From positions 1 to 48,728 of IMG/VR virus record IMGVR_UViG_3300045119_000066: a DNA stretch of 48,728 nucleotides; one strand, 5' to 3'. Below the pieces are notes generated by a model. The model saw only the letters and a program-made list of their open reading frames with translations. It made no database searches and was not told the origin of the DNA. Origin of the DNA: a virus. The first letter of the stretch is position 1; each line of letters opens with the position of its first letter. Positions 1 to 6,183 of the stretch are shown here, piece after piece. The translations under genes and the position numbers were made by a program.

Positions 1-9
1 CGCTCGCCC

Positions 10-37
10 TTGACGAATTGTGTGGGGTGTTTAGGTT
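10..37 (+). promoter_or_regulatory. Possible rightward promoter in terminal repeat
   Basis: TTGACG at 10-15, a 16-base spacer, then TAGGTT at 32-37. The -35 box matches 5 of 6 and the -10 box only 3 of 6. It points at the terminator at 123-147 with no convincing gene between, so if active it would make a short non-coding RNA of about 110 nt. Confidence 0.3.
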
Positions 38-122
38 GCGGGTTGTCGCCCGCTGGTTCTCCAGTTGTTGGTGGCTCCTTCGTTAAGGCTTGGTCTCCTT
101 GACGGCGGTCTTTCTCCGTTTA

Positions 123-147
123 GGGCGGTCCTTCGGGGCCGCCCTTT
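123..147 (+). terminator. UUCG-loop terminator in terminal repeat
   Basis: GGGCGGTCC (123-131), loop TTCG, GGGCCGCCC (136-144), then TTT. The nine-pair stem closed by a C(UUCG)G tetraloop is very stable, although the T run is short. It reads rightwards; on the minus strand no T run follows. The copy in the right repeat is at 48684-48708. Confidence 0.7.
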
Positions 148-156
148 GCGTTCGTG

Positions 157-768
157 TCAAGCTACGCCCGGGTCCTTCGAGGACGCAAGCGTCAGCGGAA
201 AATTTGTCCCCGGGAATCTGTTGGCTTCCTTCCCCCATGTGGTCCAGCCGTGGCGCGGCGCTCGTGCAAAGAGTTCAAGGTAGGGACCTTCGACCAGTCG
301 CTCGATGCGGTGATGCACGATGCTGGGCTTTCTTGAATGTTCGCGGCGTGGCTCGATGATGCCCTGACGAATACCTGCGTCGATGCGCTTGGGTCTTCCC
401 TTCGTCGCCAGCAGGCACACCTCTGAATTGGCGCGGGTCCAGTAGCCGGTGCCCATGTCGGCTTCGCGGTCGTCGAACATCTCCATCTGGCGCACGTCGG
501 CCTTCATCCACGCGAAGCCGCATGTCTTGTAGGTGAAGCCCCACTTCCGAATCACCTTGAGACCGTGTTCGAGCAACGGCCATGTGACCCACAGGAACAA
601 CACGCTATGCCGCTTGGCCAATGGACCAACGGGCAGGTCTGCGATTTCGTGGAGGGACATGGTCTCGTAGTCGGGGGCGCGGTCTTCTCCCAGTGGAGAC
701 CACGTCTGGAAGCGCCACGGTGGGTCCGCGAGGATCACCCCGTAGTGGTCGCGCGGGAGTTCTTCCAT
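157..768 (-). CDS. MT-A70 family DNA adenine methyltransferase
   Basis: Predicted S-adenosylmethionine-dependent N6-adenine methyltransferase of the MT-A70 family. The catalytic DPPW motif is near residues 15-18, in the context ILADPPWRF. Also visible are the YWTRANSEVCLLATKG strand region, an SRKP segment, and a closing YLELFAR...GWTTWGKE block typical of the family. At 203 residues it is a normal length for phage members. The start is ATG 768, or GTG 771 one codon upstream; either overlaps the stop of the repressor gene, so translation is probably coupled. Such enzymes usually protect phage DNA from host restriction or alter regulation; the target sequence cannot be told from the gene. Its last 11 bases lie in the terminal repeat. 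Confidence 0.9.
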   Translation of the reverse strand: MEELPRDHYGVILADPPWRFQTWSPLGEDRAPDYETMSLHEIADLPVGPLAKRHSVLFLWVTWPLLEHGLKVIRKWGFTYKTCGFAWMKADVRQMEMFDDREADMGTGYWTRANSEVCLLATKGRPKRIDAGIRQGIIEPRREHSRKPSIVHHRIERLVEGPYLELFARAPRHGWTTWGKEANRFPGTNFPLTLASSKDPGVA

Positions 769-977
769 CACCGGAATATATCCGGGCGTAGTTTCTCGCG
801 CGGTATTCCGGTAAACTTTTCAACAGCCCGGAGCCTGTCGATGGGAACAACCGGCCAGTCGGATATGGCCTGCCGCGTCACGCCAAGATGGCGGGCGAGC
901 TGTGATTGCAGACCCTTCTGCGCTCTGATTTCCGACAGGCCACGGCTGATTTTCTTCACGGCTTTGGCGCGTGGCAT
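768..977 (-). CDS. Cro/YdaS-like helix-turn-helix repressor
   Basis: Small 69-residue DNA-binding protein. It has a helix-turn-helix around residues 24-43 (QSQLARHLGVTRQAISDW) and ends in REKLRPDIF, which closely matches the ending of YdaS/Cro-like repressors. A longer frame extends to 1121, but its first 48 residues look unlike protein, whereas ATG 977 follows a GAGG ribosome site. A leftward promoter (1014-1042) and a perfect inverted repeat (993-1012) sit directly upstream, so the protein probably represses its own gene and perhaps the rightward genes from 1051. No integrase accompanies it, so a lysogeny role is not shown. Confidence 0.8.
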   Translation of the reverse strand: MPRAKAVKKISRGLSEIRAQKGLQSQLARHLGVTRQAISDWPVVPIDRLRAVEKFTGIPREKLRPDIFR

Positions 978-992
978 TAAAGACCTCGTCTC

Positions 993-1012
993 TGTCAAGG
1001 TTCGTCTTGACA
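993..1012. promoter_or_regulatory. Operator: TGTCAAG-N6-CTTGACA perfect dyad
   Basis: Perfect inverted repeat with seven-base arms (993-999 and 1006-1012) and a six-base spacer. It covers the expected transcription start of the leftward repressor promoter, the usual place for an autorepression operator. A near copy with the same spacing lies at 44801-44820. Confidence 0.65.
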
Positions 1013-1013
1013 T

Positions 1014-1042
1014 CCAATAGCGCAGGGGCCATCCTTCGTCAA
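1014..1042 (-). promoter_or_regulatory. Leftward promoter of the repressor gene
   Basis: On the minus strand TTGACG (1042-1037), a 17-base spacer, and TATTGG (1019-1014), a reasonable host sigma-70 type promoter. The predicted start falls near 1007, inside the operator dyad, and leaves a leader of about 30 nt before ATG 977. Confidence 0.5.
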
Positions 1043-1050
1043 GGTGACAC

Positions 1051-1266
1051 ATGAACATCGGACTGGCGATGCAGGCCATGCAGAAGATCATCGACATGCC
1101 GACCGCCTGCAAGGCAGCCAAGTATTACGCGCAACTCGCAATGAGCCATCTACGAAACGGAGAGACCAGTGGCCCTGACCAAGCAGCAGATAAAGGCCCG
1201 CACGGGCAAGATGACGGGGTCGCGCGTCGGCGCGATCATGGGCGAGGACCCGGCCAAGATTTATGA
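1051..1266 (+). CDS. Small unknown protein overlapping the exonuclease start
   Basis: A 71-residue frame beginning with ATG 1051 after AAGGTG. The first 38 residues look like ordinary helical protein (MNIGLAMQAMQKIIDM at the start), but the rest overlaps the exonuclease gene by 98 bases and turns into low-complexity charged sequence. It is the first frame after the operator. It may be a real leader gene whose end is read through the next gene, or a chance frame. I recognise no family. Confidence 0.35.
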   Translation: MNIGLAMQAMQKIIDMPTACKAAKYYAQLAMSHLRNGETSGPDQAADKGPHGQDDGVARRRDHGRGPGQDL

Positions 1267-1981
1267 CCTGTGGCTGGAGCTGACCGGCGACCCAACCTTC
1301 GTACCGCCTGACTATACCAACGTATGGGCGGTGCAGCTTGGCAACGCCACCGAGAAATTCCACCTCGACTGGATCGAGGGCCAGCTTGGCCCCATCAGTA
1401 TGCGCGGCAAGAGCTTCCAGCACCCGAAGGTGGCTTGGGCGCTCTCGACTCTGGACGGCTGGGTCGACGATCAAAGTATCCCGGTAGAGGCAAAGCACAC
1501 GGGCGGCTTCGAGAGCATGGACGTGATCGTCGCGCGGTACATGCCGCAGATGCACTGGACGATGTATTGCACCGACACCGAGGAGTGCGTGTTCTCGGTC
1601 ATCATGGGTGCGAAGGAACCAAAGCCCGTCATCATCAAGCGCCACCCGGGCTACATGGCCGAGCTGATACGCACCGCCACCGAGTTCATGCAGCACGTCT
1701 TCGATCTGAGCGAGCCTGTCTCCAACCCCTATGTGAAACCGCCGAAGCCCGAGTACGCGGGCATCATCGACATGACCGGCAACAACCGCTGGAGCGACGG
1801 CGCGGCGGACTGGCTGGCGAACAAGACCGCGCACGAGACCTACGAAGACGCCGCCAAGGTCATCAAGGGCGTGGTGCCGCCAACGGCGAAGGAAGCCTTT
1901 GGCCACGGTGTCCGCGTCTTCCGCAGCAAGTCTGGCTCACTCACGATCAAGCAGGATGGCGGCAATGTTGAAGCCGAGTGA
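1169..1981 (+). CDS. YqaJ-type recombination exonuclease
   Basis: Predicted lambda-exonuclease-fold nuclease of the YqaJ/RecE-like group. These enzymes resect one strand of linear double-stranded DNA to start homologous recombination. Expected metal-site residues are visible: E62 in GNATEKFHLDW, D96 in STLDGWVDD, and E107 and K109 in PVEAKHT. The opening GKMTGSRVGAIMG is typical of the family. At 270 residues the length is normal. The start is GTG 1169, set by GGAGAGACC just upstream. The ERF annealing protein follows two genes later, giving the usual exonuclease-annealase pair. Confidence 0.9.
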   Translation: MALTKQQIKARTGKMTGSRVGAIMGEDPAKIYDLWLELTGDPTFVPPDYTNVWAVQLGNATEKFHLDWIEGQLGPISMRGKSFQHPKVAWALSTLDGWVDDQSIPVEAKHTGGFESMDVIVARYMPQMHWTMYCTDTEECVFSVIMGAKEPKPVIIKRHPGYMAELIRTATEFMQHVFDLSEPVSNPYVKPPKPEYAGIIDMTGNNRWSDGAADWLANKTAHETYEDAAKVIKGVVPPTAKEAFGHGVRVFRSKSGSLTIKQDGGNVEAE

Positions 1982-2255
1982 AGCCAGCGAGTTTGCTGAA
2001 CGTTCGTTTGCCCTAAGCCGGAAGATACAGCCATTGCTGCGCGGGCAGCCCCCGGGTGTGCAGGGCGCGGCGCTGGCCGATCTGGTTGCGATCTTTTTTG
2101 TCGGGCACGACCCGAGGATTCGCATGAAATTCATGGACGCATGGCTGGAGTGCGTGGCCAAGCTGATCGAAAATTCAACTGAAGCAACGGAGAAAGAACG
2201 TGGGAAAAATGAAAGAGACAATCGCAGACGCCGAGCACGACCGCGCCGACGCTGA
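1965..2255 (+). CDS. Small unknown protein between exonuclease and annealase
   Basis: About 96 residues. I chose ATG 1965, which overlaps the exonuclease end by 17 bases; ATG 1956 is an alternative. The core (residues 1-70) is helical with the hydrophobic stretch AALADLVAIFF, and the tail is very basic (RRRR). It overlaps the annealase start by 56 bases. Position suggests an accessory role in recombination, but I recognise no family. Confidence 0.6.
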   Translation: MLKPSEASEFAERSFALSRKIQPLLRGQPPGVQGAALADLVAIFFVGHDPRIRMKFMDAWLECVAKLIENSTEATEKERGKNERDNRRRRARPRRR

Positions 2256-3078
2256 GACCGGCGAGATACTGGACAAGGGCAAGCCAGCGTTGCCAGCAAT
2301 CGCCGGGACGAAGCTGCCGGAGACGGCGGGACCCAACAGGGTGCCCAACGTCATGCCGGTCACGAGTTTCGGCAAGCTGGCCGAGGCCATCGCTACCGTC
2401 ATGCTGGAGATAGCCGAGAATCCGATCCACAAAGCGGGGCGCAATGCGTTCCACAATTACAACTACGCCCGGATGCAGGACATTCTCAACGGCCTGACGC
2501 CGCTGATGGCAAAGCACGGCATCGCGATCATGCAGACCGAGGTCGAGCGCGGCTTCATGGACAACGGCAACGCAATCTTTGCGACCTACGACTTCACGAT
2601 CATACACAAGTCGGGCGAGGTGTGGCCGTTCCCGCAGCGCCAGACCGGCGTGTCGAACACCCGCACCTCGAAGGGGACGTTCGACGACAAGGGCTTGAAC
2701 AAATGCCACACGTCGGCGCGTAAGTATTTTCTGCTGTCGCTGTTCCAGATTCCGACGACCGACGAAGAAGACGCAGATCGCGGCGACAATGATGGATACC
2801 GTGGGGCACCGCCACCGAAGGACAAGCCAGCCGCGCCACCGCTGAAAAAGGTGACGCCGCAGACGCCGCACGAGATACCGCGTCCGGCTGGCATCAAGGC
2901 GGTCGACTGGGGCCGCGCCTTGGTTGAGCAGTTCAAGCTGTGCCAGACGCCAGCCGCGCTGGATGGTTGGCTCGCTTCCAATGACAAGGCGTTGGAGGAG
3001 CTGGAGAAGCTGGCACCGCAGGTCCACGAGCGCGTCATGGACGTTGAAAAGACGAGGCGCGAGGAGCTGGCAAAATGA
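2200..3078 (+). CDS. erf: ERF family single-strand annealing protein
   Basis: ERF-superfamily recombinase, 292 residues. The family anneals complementary single strands exposed by the phage exonuclease, and in P22 is needed to circularise the genome. The ERF core spans roughly residues 45-190 and includes FHNYNYARMQDILNGLTPLM, the IHKSGEVW strand and a DDKGLNKCHTSARKYFLLSLFQI region. A Pro/Lys-rich linker and a small helical C-terminal part follow. The start is GTG 2200, placed by GGAGAAAGAAC. It works with the exonuclease at 1169; in a genome without its own polymerase this pair probably also helps form concatemers. Confidence 0.9.
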   Translation: MGKMKETIADAEHDRADAETGEILDKGKPALPAIAGTKLPETAGPNRVPNVMPVTSFGKLAEAIATVMLEIAENPIHKAGRNAFHNYNYARMQDILNGLTPLMAKHGIAIMQTEVERGFMDNGNAIFATYDFTIIHKSGEVWPFPQRQTGVSNTRTSKGTFDDKGLNKCHTSARKYFLLSLFQIPTTDEEDADRGDNDGYRGAPPPKDKPAAPPLKKVTPQTPHEIPRPAGIKAVDWGRALVEQFKLCQTPAALDGWLASNDKALEELEKLAPQVHERVMDVEKTRREELAK

Positions 3079-3440
3079 AACTGGTCGACGACGGCATCAA
3101 AGACCTGTTTGGCGAAATCGAGTTCACGCCCCCACGGGCGCGGCTCACCGACCCAGAACCCAGCCATCAGGCGGCGGACGACGCCAAGCGCAACGTCAGG
3201 GCAACGCGCAAGCTGGTCCTGCTGGCTCACGCCAGACGCCCAAGTGGGCTGACCGACTACGAGCTGGCTGACATTGTCGGCTTGCAACAGAACAGCGCCG
3301 GAAAAAGACGGGGTGATCTGATGAAGGCTGGGCTGATTGAGCCAACGGAAGAGCGCAGGCCCGGGCCGACCGGGTCCTCGTGCGGCGTCTACCGTATCAC
3401 CCGCGATGGTTTGGACTGGGCGAGGGCGCTGGCACAATGA
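3075..3440 (+). CDS. Winged-helix DNA-binding protein
   Basis: A 121-residue protein whose ATG overlaps the annealase stop (ATGA). Residues about 40-115 form a winged helix-turn-helix: LTDYELADIVGLQQNSAGKRRGDLMKAGLIE followed by a strand and turn (GVYRITRDGLDWARAL). This resembles small phage MarR/ArsR-like domains that read whether two rules or substrates apply to a site. It may be a regulator or a replication-linked DNA binder; the sequence does not decide. Confidence 0.7.
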   Translation: MKLVDDGIKDLFGEIEFTPPRARLTDPEPSHQAADDAKRNVRATRKLVLLAHARRPSGLTDYELADIVGLQQNSAGKRRGDLMKAGLIEPTEERRPGPTGSSCGVYRITRDGLDWARALAQ

Positions 3441-3880
3441 AGACCAAAGGCATATTCGCTCGCGGCAAAGACCAGAACGGAGACCCGGCCCTTTACCCGT
3501 GTGACAAGCGAGCCACCGAAATATGCGGGGAGCTGGAGCCTGACAAGAAGGCGCTGGTCTGGGTCCACACCGCCCGCTACCCGGAGCACCACAGGTTCGC
3601 GTTCGCCGTGATGCAGAAGATCGCGGACGCAATAGGCGTCCCAGTTGAAGCTGTCCTCCTGTCTCTGAAGTACGAGACCGGACGCTTCGACTTCATCCAG
3701 CTTGTGGACGGCAGCGTGATCGAAAGCCCGCACTCGATTAAGTTCGAGTCGATGGACCAAGCAGAGTTTCAGAAATTCTGGGACGACGTGCTGGTCGTGC
3801 TGACCGAAAAGTGGATGCCGAAGATGCGAACCGACTTGTACGAGGAAATCCGCCACATGCTTGCAGGAGAGAGAAAATGA
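3437..3880 (+). CDS. DUF1367-like protein
   Basis: About 147 residues from ATG 3437, which overlaps the previous stop. The middle (HTARYPEHHRFAFAVMQKIAD, then a Phe/Tyr-rich stretch, HSIKFESMDQAEFQKFWDDV) follows the pattern I know from DUF1367 proteins in the ninB-rusA region of lambdoid phages. Function is unknown for that family. Here too it lies among recombination genes with rusA downstream, which supports the match. Confidence 0.65.
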   Translation: MKTKGIFARGKDQNGDPALYPCDKRATEICGELEPDKKALVWVHTARYPEHHRFAFAVMQKIADAIGVPVEAVLLSLKYETGRFDFIQLVDGSVIESPHSIKFESMDQAEFQKFWDDVLVVLTEKWMPKMRTDLYEEIRHMLAGERK

Positions 3881-4155
3881 CCCGACACGTCATGAAGCTA
3901 TACCCGTGGGACGAGGTGCTGAAATCAGCCGACGCCCTCATCAGGGACGGCATGGACGTTTACCAACAGTTCAACTGCTCCGCTTGCGGCGCGAAGCAGA
4001 CGATGGACCACCCCAACAACTTCCACACCACCGGAATCTGCGAGGAGTGCGGACACGAGACCAACATCGTCAAGCATGGCCACAACTACATGGTCCACGC
4101 AGGCAACCCGAAGGCAGTCGAAGCCGTTCTCAAACGCATAGCAGGAGAGAAGTGA
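3877..4155 (+). CDS. Small zinc-ribbon protein
   Basis: A 92-residue protein with ATG 3877 overlapping the previous stop. Two Cys pairs, CSACG and CEECG, about 25 residues apart, form a four-cysteine zinc ribbon of the kind found in nucleic-acid-binding or scaffold proteins. A basic C-terminal helix follows. No family is recognised beyond the zinc ribbon. Confidence 0.75.
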   Translation: MTRHVMKLYPWDEVLKSADALIRDGMDVYQQFNCSACGAKQTMDHPNNFHTTGICEECGHETNIVKHGHNYMVHAGNPKAVEAVLKRIAGEK

Positions 4156-4466
4156 TGCTGCACACGCAAAAGATATTCAACGACAACGGTGTCATGGTAA
4201 TCGACGGCAAGATCGTGCGCTGGCGCTACCACCACCCGGTCGACATTGTAATTCACGAGAAGACCGAGACGTTCTCGTGCGACCTCATCGGAAAAGACCG
4301 CATGTGTCTGCACGATCTGAAGGTGAAGCTGCGGGCAAAGTTTCGCGGCGCGGCAACCGCCAAAGCAAGACGCGAGTTCGTCGATGCGCTGGACGCCGAG
4401 CAGAAGCGCAAAGACCTGATTGACGCGCAGCCGGTCAAGGTGTTTTCGGAAGACTTTGCCAGTTGA
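4155..4466 (+). CDS. Unknown small protein
   Basis: A 103-residue protein with ATG 4155 touching the previous stop; GTG 4152 is possible. AGGAGAGAAG precedes it. It starts with a beta-rich half (DNGVMVIDGKIVRWRYHHPV) and ends with a charged helix (ATAKARREFVDALDAEQKRKD). It is the last gene before a terminator, closing the first rightward run. I do not recognise it. Confidence 0.7.
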   Translation: MLHTQKIFNDNGVMVIDGKIVRWRYHHPVDIVIHEKTETFSCDLIGKDRMCLHDLKVKLRAKFRGAATAKARREFVDALDAEQKRKDLIDAQPVKVFSEDFAS

Positions 4467-4511
4467 CCGATCAATCCGCGCTGTAATTTCCGTGTCAAGT
4501 GTTTCGTTTTT

Positions 4512-4544
4512 GGCCTATCAAGCGCAGGCTTGACGGGCTTTTTT
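4512..4544 (+). terminator. Intrinsic terminator after first rightward gene run
   Basis: Stem GGCCTATCAAGC (4512-4523), loop GCAG, GCTTGACGGGCT (4528-4539), then TTTTT. The stem has six perfect inner pairs, one mismatch, and five outer pairs including two wobbles. It lies 46 bases after the stop at 4466 and separates that run from the genes starting at 4622. Confidence 0.75.
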
Positions 4545-4565
4545 GCTGTGCGCTTCGTCGCGAAT

Positions 4566-4595
4566 CCGGTTTTGGCGAAAGTCGATTTGCTATGA
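4566..4595 (+). promoter_or_regulatory. Possible promoter for the 4622 gene run
   Basis: TATGAT at 4590-4595 is a good -10 box, 27 bases before ATG 4622 and just after the terminator. The -35 region (near GGTTTT, 17 bases upstream) is weak, so an activator might be needed. The call rests on the -10 box and the location. Confidence 0.35.
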
Positions 4596-4621
4596 TGCTC
4601 GAATTGAAACGGAGAACCACC

Positions 4622-4978
4622 ATGAAGACACGCGAACAGAAGATCGACGACATTGAACTCAAACTCAAACGCTGGCTCACGCGCGGGATGCGGGCGCAGA
4701 ACGCCATCAACAAGTTGCTGAAGCAGCAGGCGCGGCTGAAGAAGACGCCGGAGCCGAAGACCGTGGTCGAGGAGAAGATCGCGGACACGTTTGCTCCGCC
4801 GCCTTCTACTCCGGCGTTGCCGCCAGCAGAACCAGAAGACCTGACGGTGCCAGCCTTCCTCAAGCGGACGCAGGCCGACGTTGACCGCATGAAGGCCGAG
4901 CGCACCGCCAAGATCGACAAGACCAAGATGCCGCTCACCGGCAAGGCCGCGCTTGATGCGATCAGGGGGAAAGCATGA
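4622..4978 (+). CDS. Lys-rich coiled-coil protein, unknown
   Basis: A 118-residue protein starting at ATG 4622 after CGGAGAACCACC. The longer frame from 4499 runs back over the terminator and is not used. The first 50 residues are a charged helix likely to form a coiled coil (REQKIDDIELKLKRWL). The rest is Pro/Ala and Lys rich. First gene of the run leading to the large terminase. Confidence 0.65.
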   Translation: MKTREQKIDDIELKLKRWLTRGMRAQNAINKLLKQQARLKKTPEPKTVVEEKIADTFAPPPSTPALPPAEPEDLTVPAFLKRTQADVDRMKAERTAKIDKTKMPLTGKAALDAIRGKA

Positions 4979-5259
4979 GACCGAAGCTCACCCTCAAAGA
5001 CGTGAAGTTCATTCCCAAGGTGGTGCCACCGGCACCACCGCTCCCCCTCCCCCCTCGTCCCAAGCTGGTTGACCCGCCGCCCGAGCGACCCGGGATGCCG
5101 CAGGCGATCTGGGTCCAGCTCCACACCAACTGGCTGCGCGTGGTGATGGACAACCGCGTTGGTCTCACCAAGCGTATCTTCAGGATCGAGATGTATGATA
5201 AAGACCGCAAGGAAAGACTCGCGGTCTTCCGTCGGCAGACTGAGGCGAAGCGCCAGTGA
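4975..5259 (+). CDS. Proline-rich small protein, unknown
   Basis: A 94-residue protein, ATG 4975 overlapping the previous stop. Residues 15-42 are proline-rich (PPAPPLPLPPRPK). The C-terminal half is basic and helical. Unrecognised; real because it fits the chain of overlapping genes. Confidence 0.6.
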   Translation: MRPKLTLKDVKFIPKVVPPAPPLPLPPRPKLVDPPPERPGMPQAIWVQLHTNWLRVVMDNRVGLTKRIFRIEMYDKDRKERLAVFRRQTEAKRQ

Positions 5260-5567
5260 AGTATTCAGTCGAGCAGGAAATCAAACGCTATCCGGTCGGG
5301 GTGGTGACAACCGCCCCACCGGAGGTGGTCGACGGCAACTCGTTCTACGTTTACGACATTGGTGGTCGCTACATCTGGCGCACACATGACCTCGTGCTGG
5401 AGGTTGGCCAGATCGGCGCGGTCTTTTACGGCAAGGTTTACTTTCGGATTCTCGAAGGGATTTTTTTGACGCCGCGAGCGGCCATGCGACAGTGCAGCGT
5501 CATCAAGACGATGTTCTTGAACAACGAAATCGCCTCGCCGTTTCCCGTGGCCGTCCCCTATGCTTGA
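5256..5567 (+). CDS. Unknown small protein
   Basis: A 103-residue protein with GTG 5256 overlapping the previous TGA. Mixed alpha/beta composition with several aromatic residues (FYVYDIGGRYIWRTHDL). No motif is recognised. It overlaps the resolvase start by eight bases. Confidence 0.65.
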   Translation: MKYSVEQEIKRYPVGVVTTAPPEVVDGNSFYVYDIGGRYIWRTHDLVLEVGQIGAVFYGKVYFRILEGIFLTPRAAMRQCSVIKTMFLNNEIASPFPVAVPYA

Positions 5568-6183
5568 CTTCCGCTTCCGGATTCCCGGTCCACTGATGGG
5601 CTGGATGAGAACAAATCGCGGCAAGTACGGCAACCTCTACGACCCGCCCGAGCAAGTCGCGTACAAGCGGATGGTCGCGGTGTTCTGCAAGCGGGCCATG
5701 ATGGAAGCCGGTCTCTACAAGCCGCTCGAAGGGCCTTTGAGCTTGGGCTTTGAAGCTTTCTTCCCGCACCCGCTGAAGACGAAGCCGCTCCGTCTTTATA
5801 AAGACAGCAAGCCCGACCTTGATAACCTCATCAAGAACGTGAAGGACGCGCTGAAGGGGATCGCGTGGCGCGACGACGCGCAGGTCGCGCATTATAAACG
5901 CTGTGCGAAGTGGTTCAGGCCGCCGGAATTTGAGGGCCACGGCTTTGCCCTCGTCACAATAGGGAGTGCTCCCGCCGATGAGTACCCGTACGTCAGATCC
6001 GCTGGAGCCATACCGCGCGATGCTCGCGTCGATGGACCCGAAGGCGAAGGCCGAGCTGGACCGAATCATCAAGAAGGAGATGGCAGCCGCGTGGCATCCG
6101 GACCCGCGCAACATCCCCCAGATGGTGGCCTACGAGAGCAAGGCCGACATGCTCCTGTACGGCGGCGCGGCAGGCGGTGGTAA
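5560..6183 (+). CDS. rusA: RusA-type Holliday junction resolvase
   Basis: RusA family endonuclease that cuts four-way junctions made during recombination. The acidic catalytic cluster is plain: D86 and D88 in KPDLDNLIKNVKDAL, K93, and D105-D106 in WRDDAQV. The normal domain ends near residue 140 (about 5980), but the frame stays open to 6183, giving 207 residues whose last 65 or so are Gly/Arg-rich and overlap the large terminase. That tail is either a read-through frame in GC-rich DNA or a sign of a sequence error. Junction resolution before packaging fits its place just before the terminase. Confidence 0.88.
   Translation: MLDFRFRIPGPLMGWMRTNRGKYGNLYDPPEQVAYKRMVAVFCKRAMMEAGLYKPLEGPLSLGFEAFFPHPLKTKPLRLYKDSKPDLDNLIKNVKDALKGIAWRDDAQVAHYKRCAKWFRPPEFEGHGFALVTIGSAPADEYPYVRSAGAIPRDARVDGPEGEGRAGPNHQEGDGSRVASGPAQHPPDGGLREQGRHAPVRRRGRRW

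Larger units (their letters stand above)
1..167. repeat. Left copy of 167-bp direct terminal repeat
   Basis: Bases 1-167 recur at 48562-48728 with one difference, C at 106 against T at 48667. This means either a circular or circularly permuted genome read past its start, or a true direct terminal repeat as in T7-like phages. The repeat holds a possible rightward promoter, a hairpin and a strong terminator, and it overlaps the last bases of the methyltransferase gene. Confidence 0.95.

Noticed and set aside
768-1121. 117-residue version of the Cro-like protein
   Set aside because: The extra N-terminal part covers the promoter and operator and does not look like protein; ATG 977 has a better ribosome site.
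4484-4499. TGTCAAG at 4493-4499 as another operator
   Set aside because: Only one half-site; the second arm at the right spacing is absent. The same holds for single copies near 156, 36512 and 39319.
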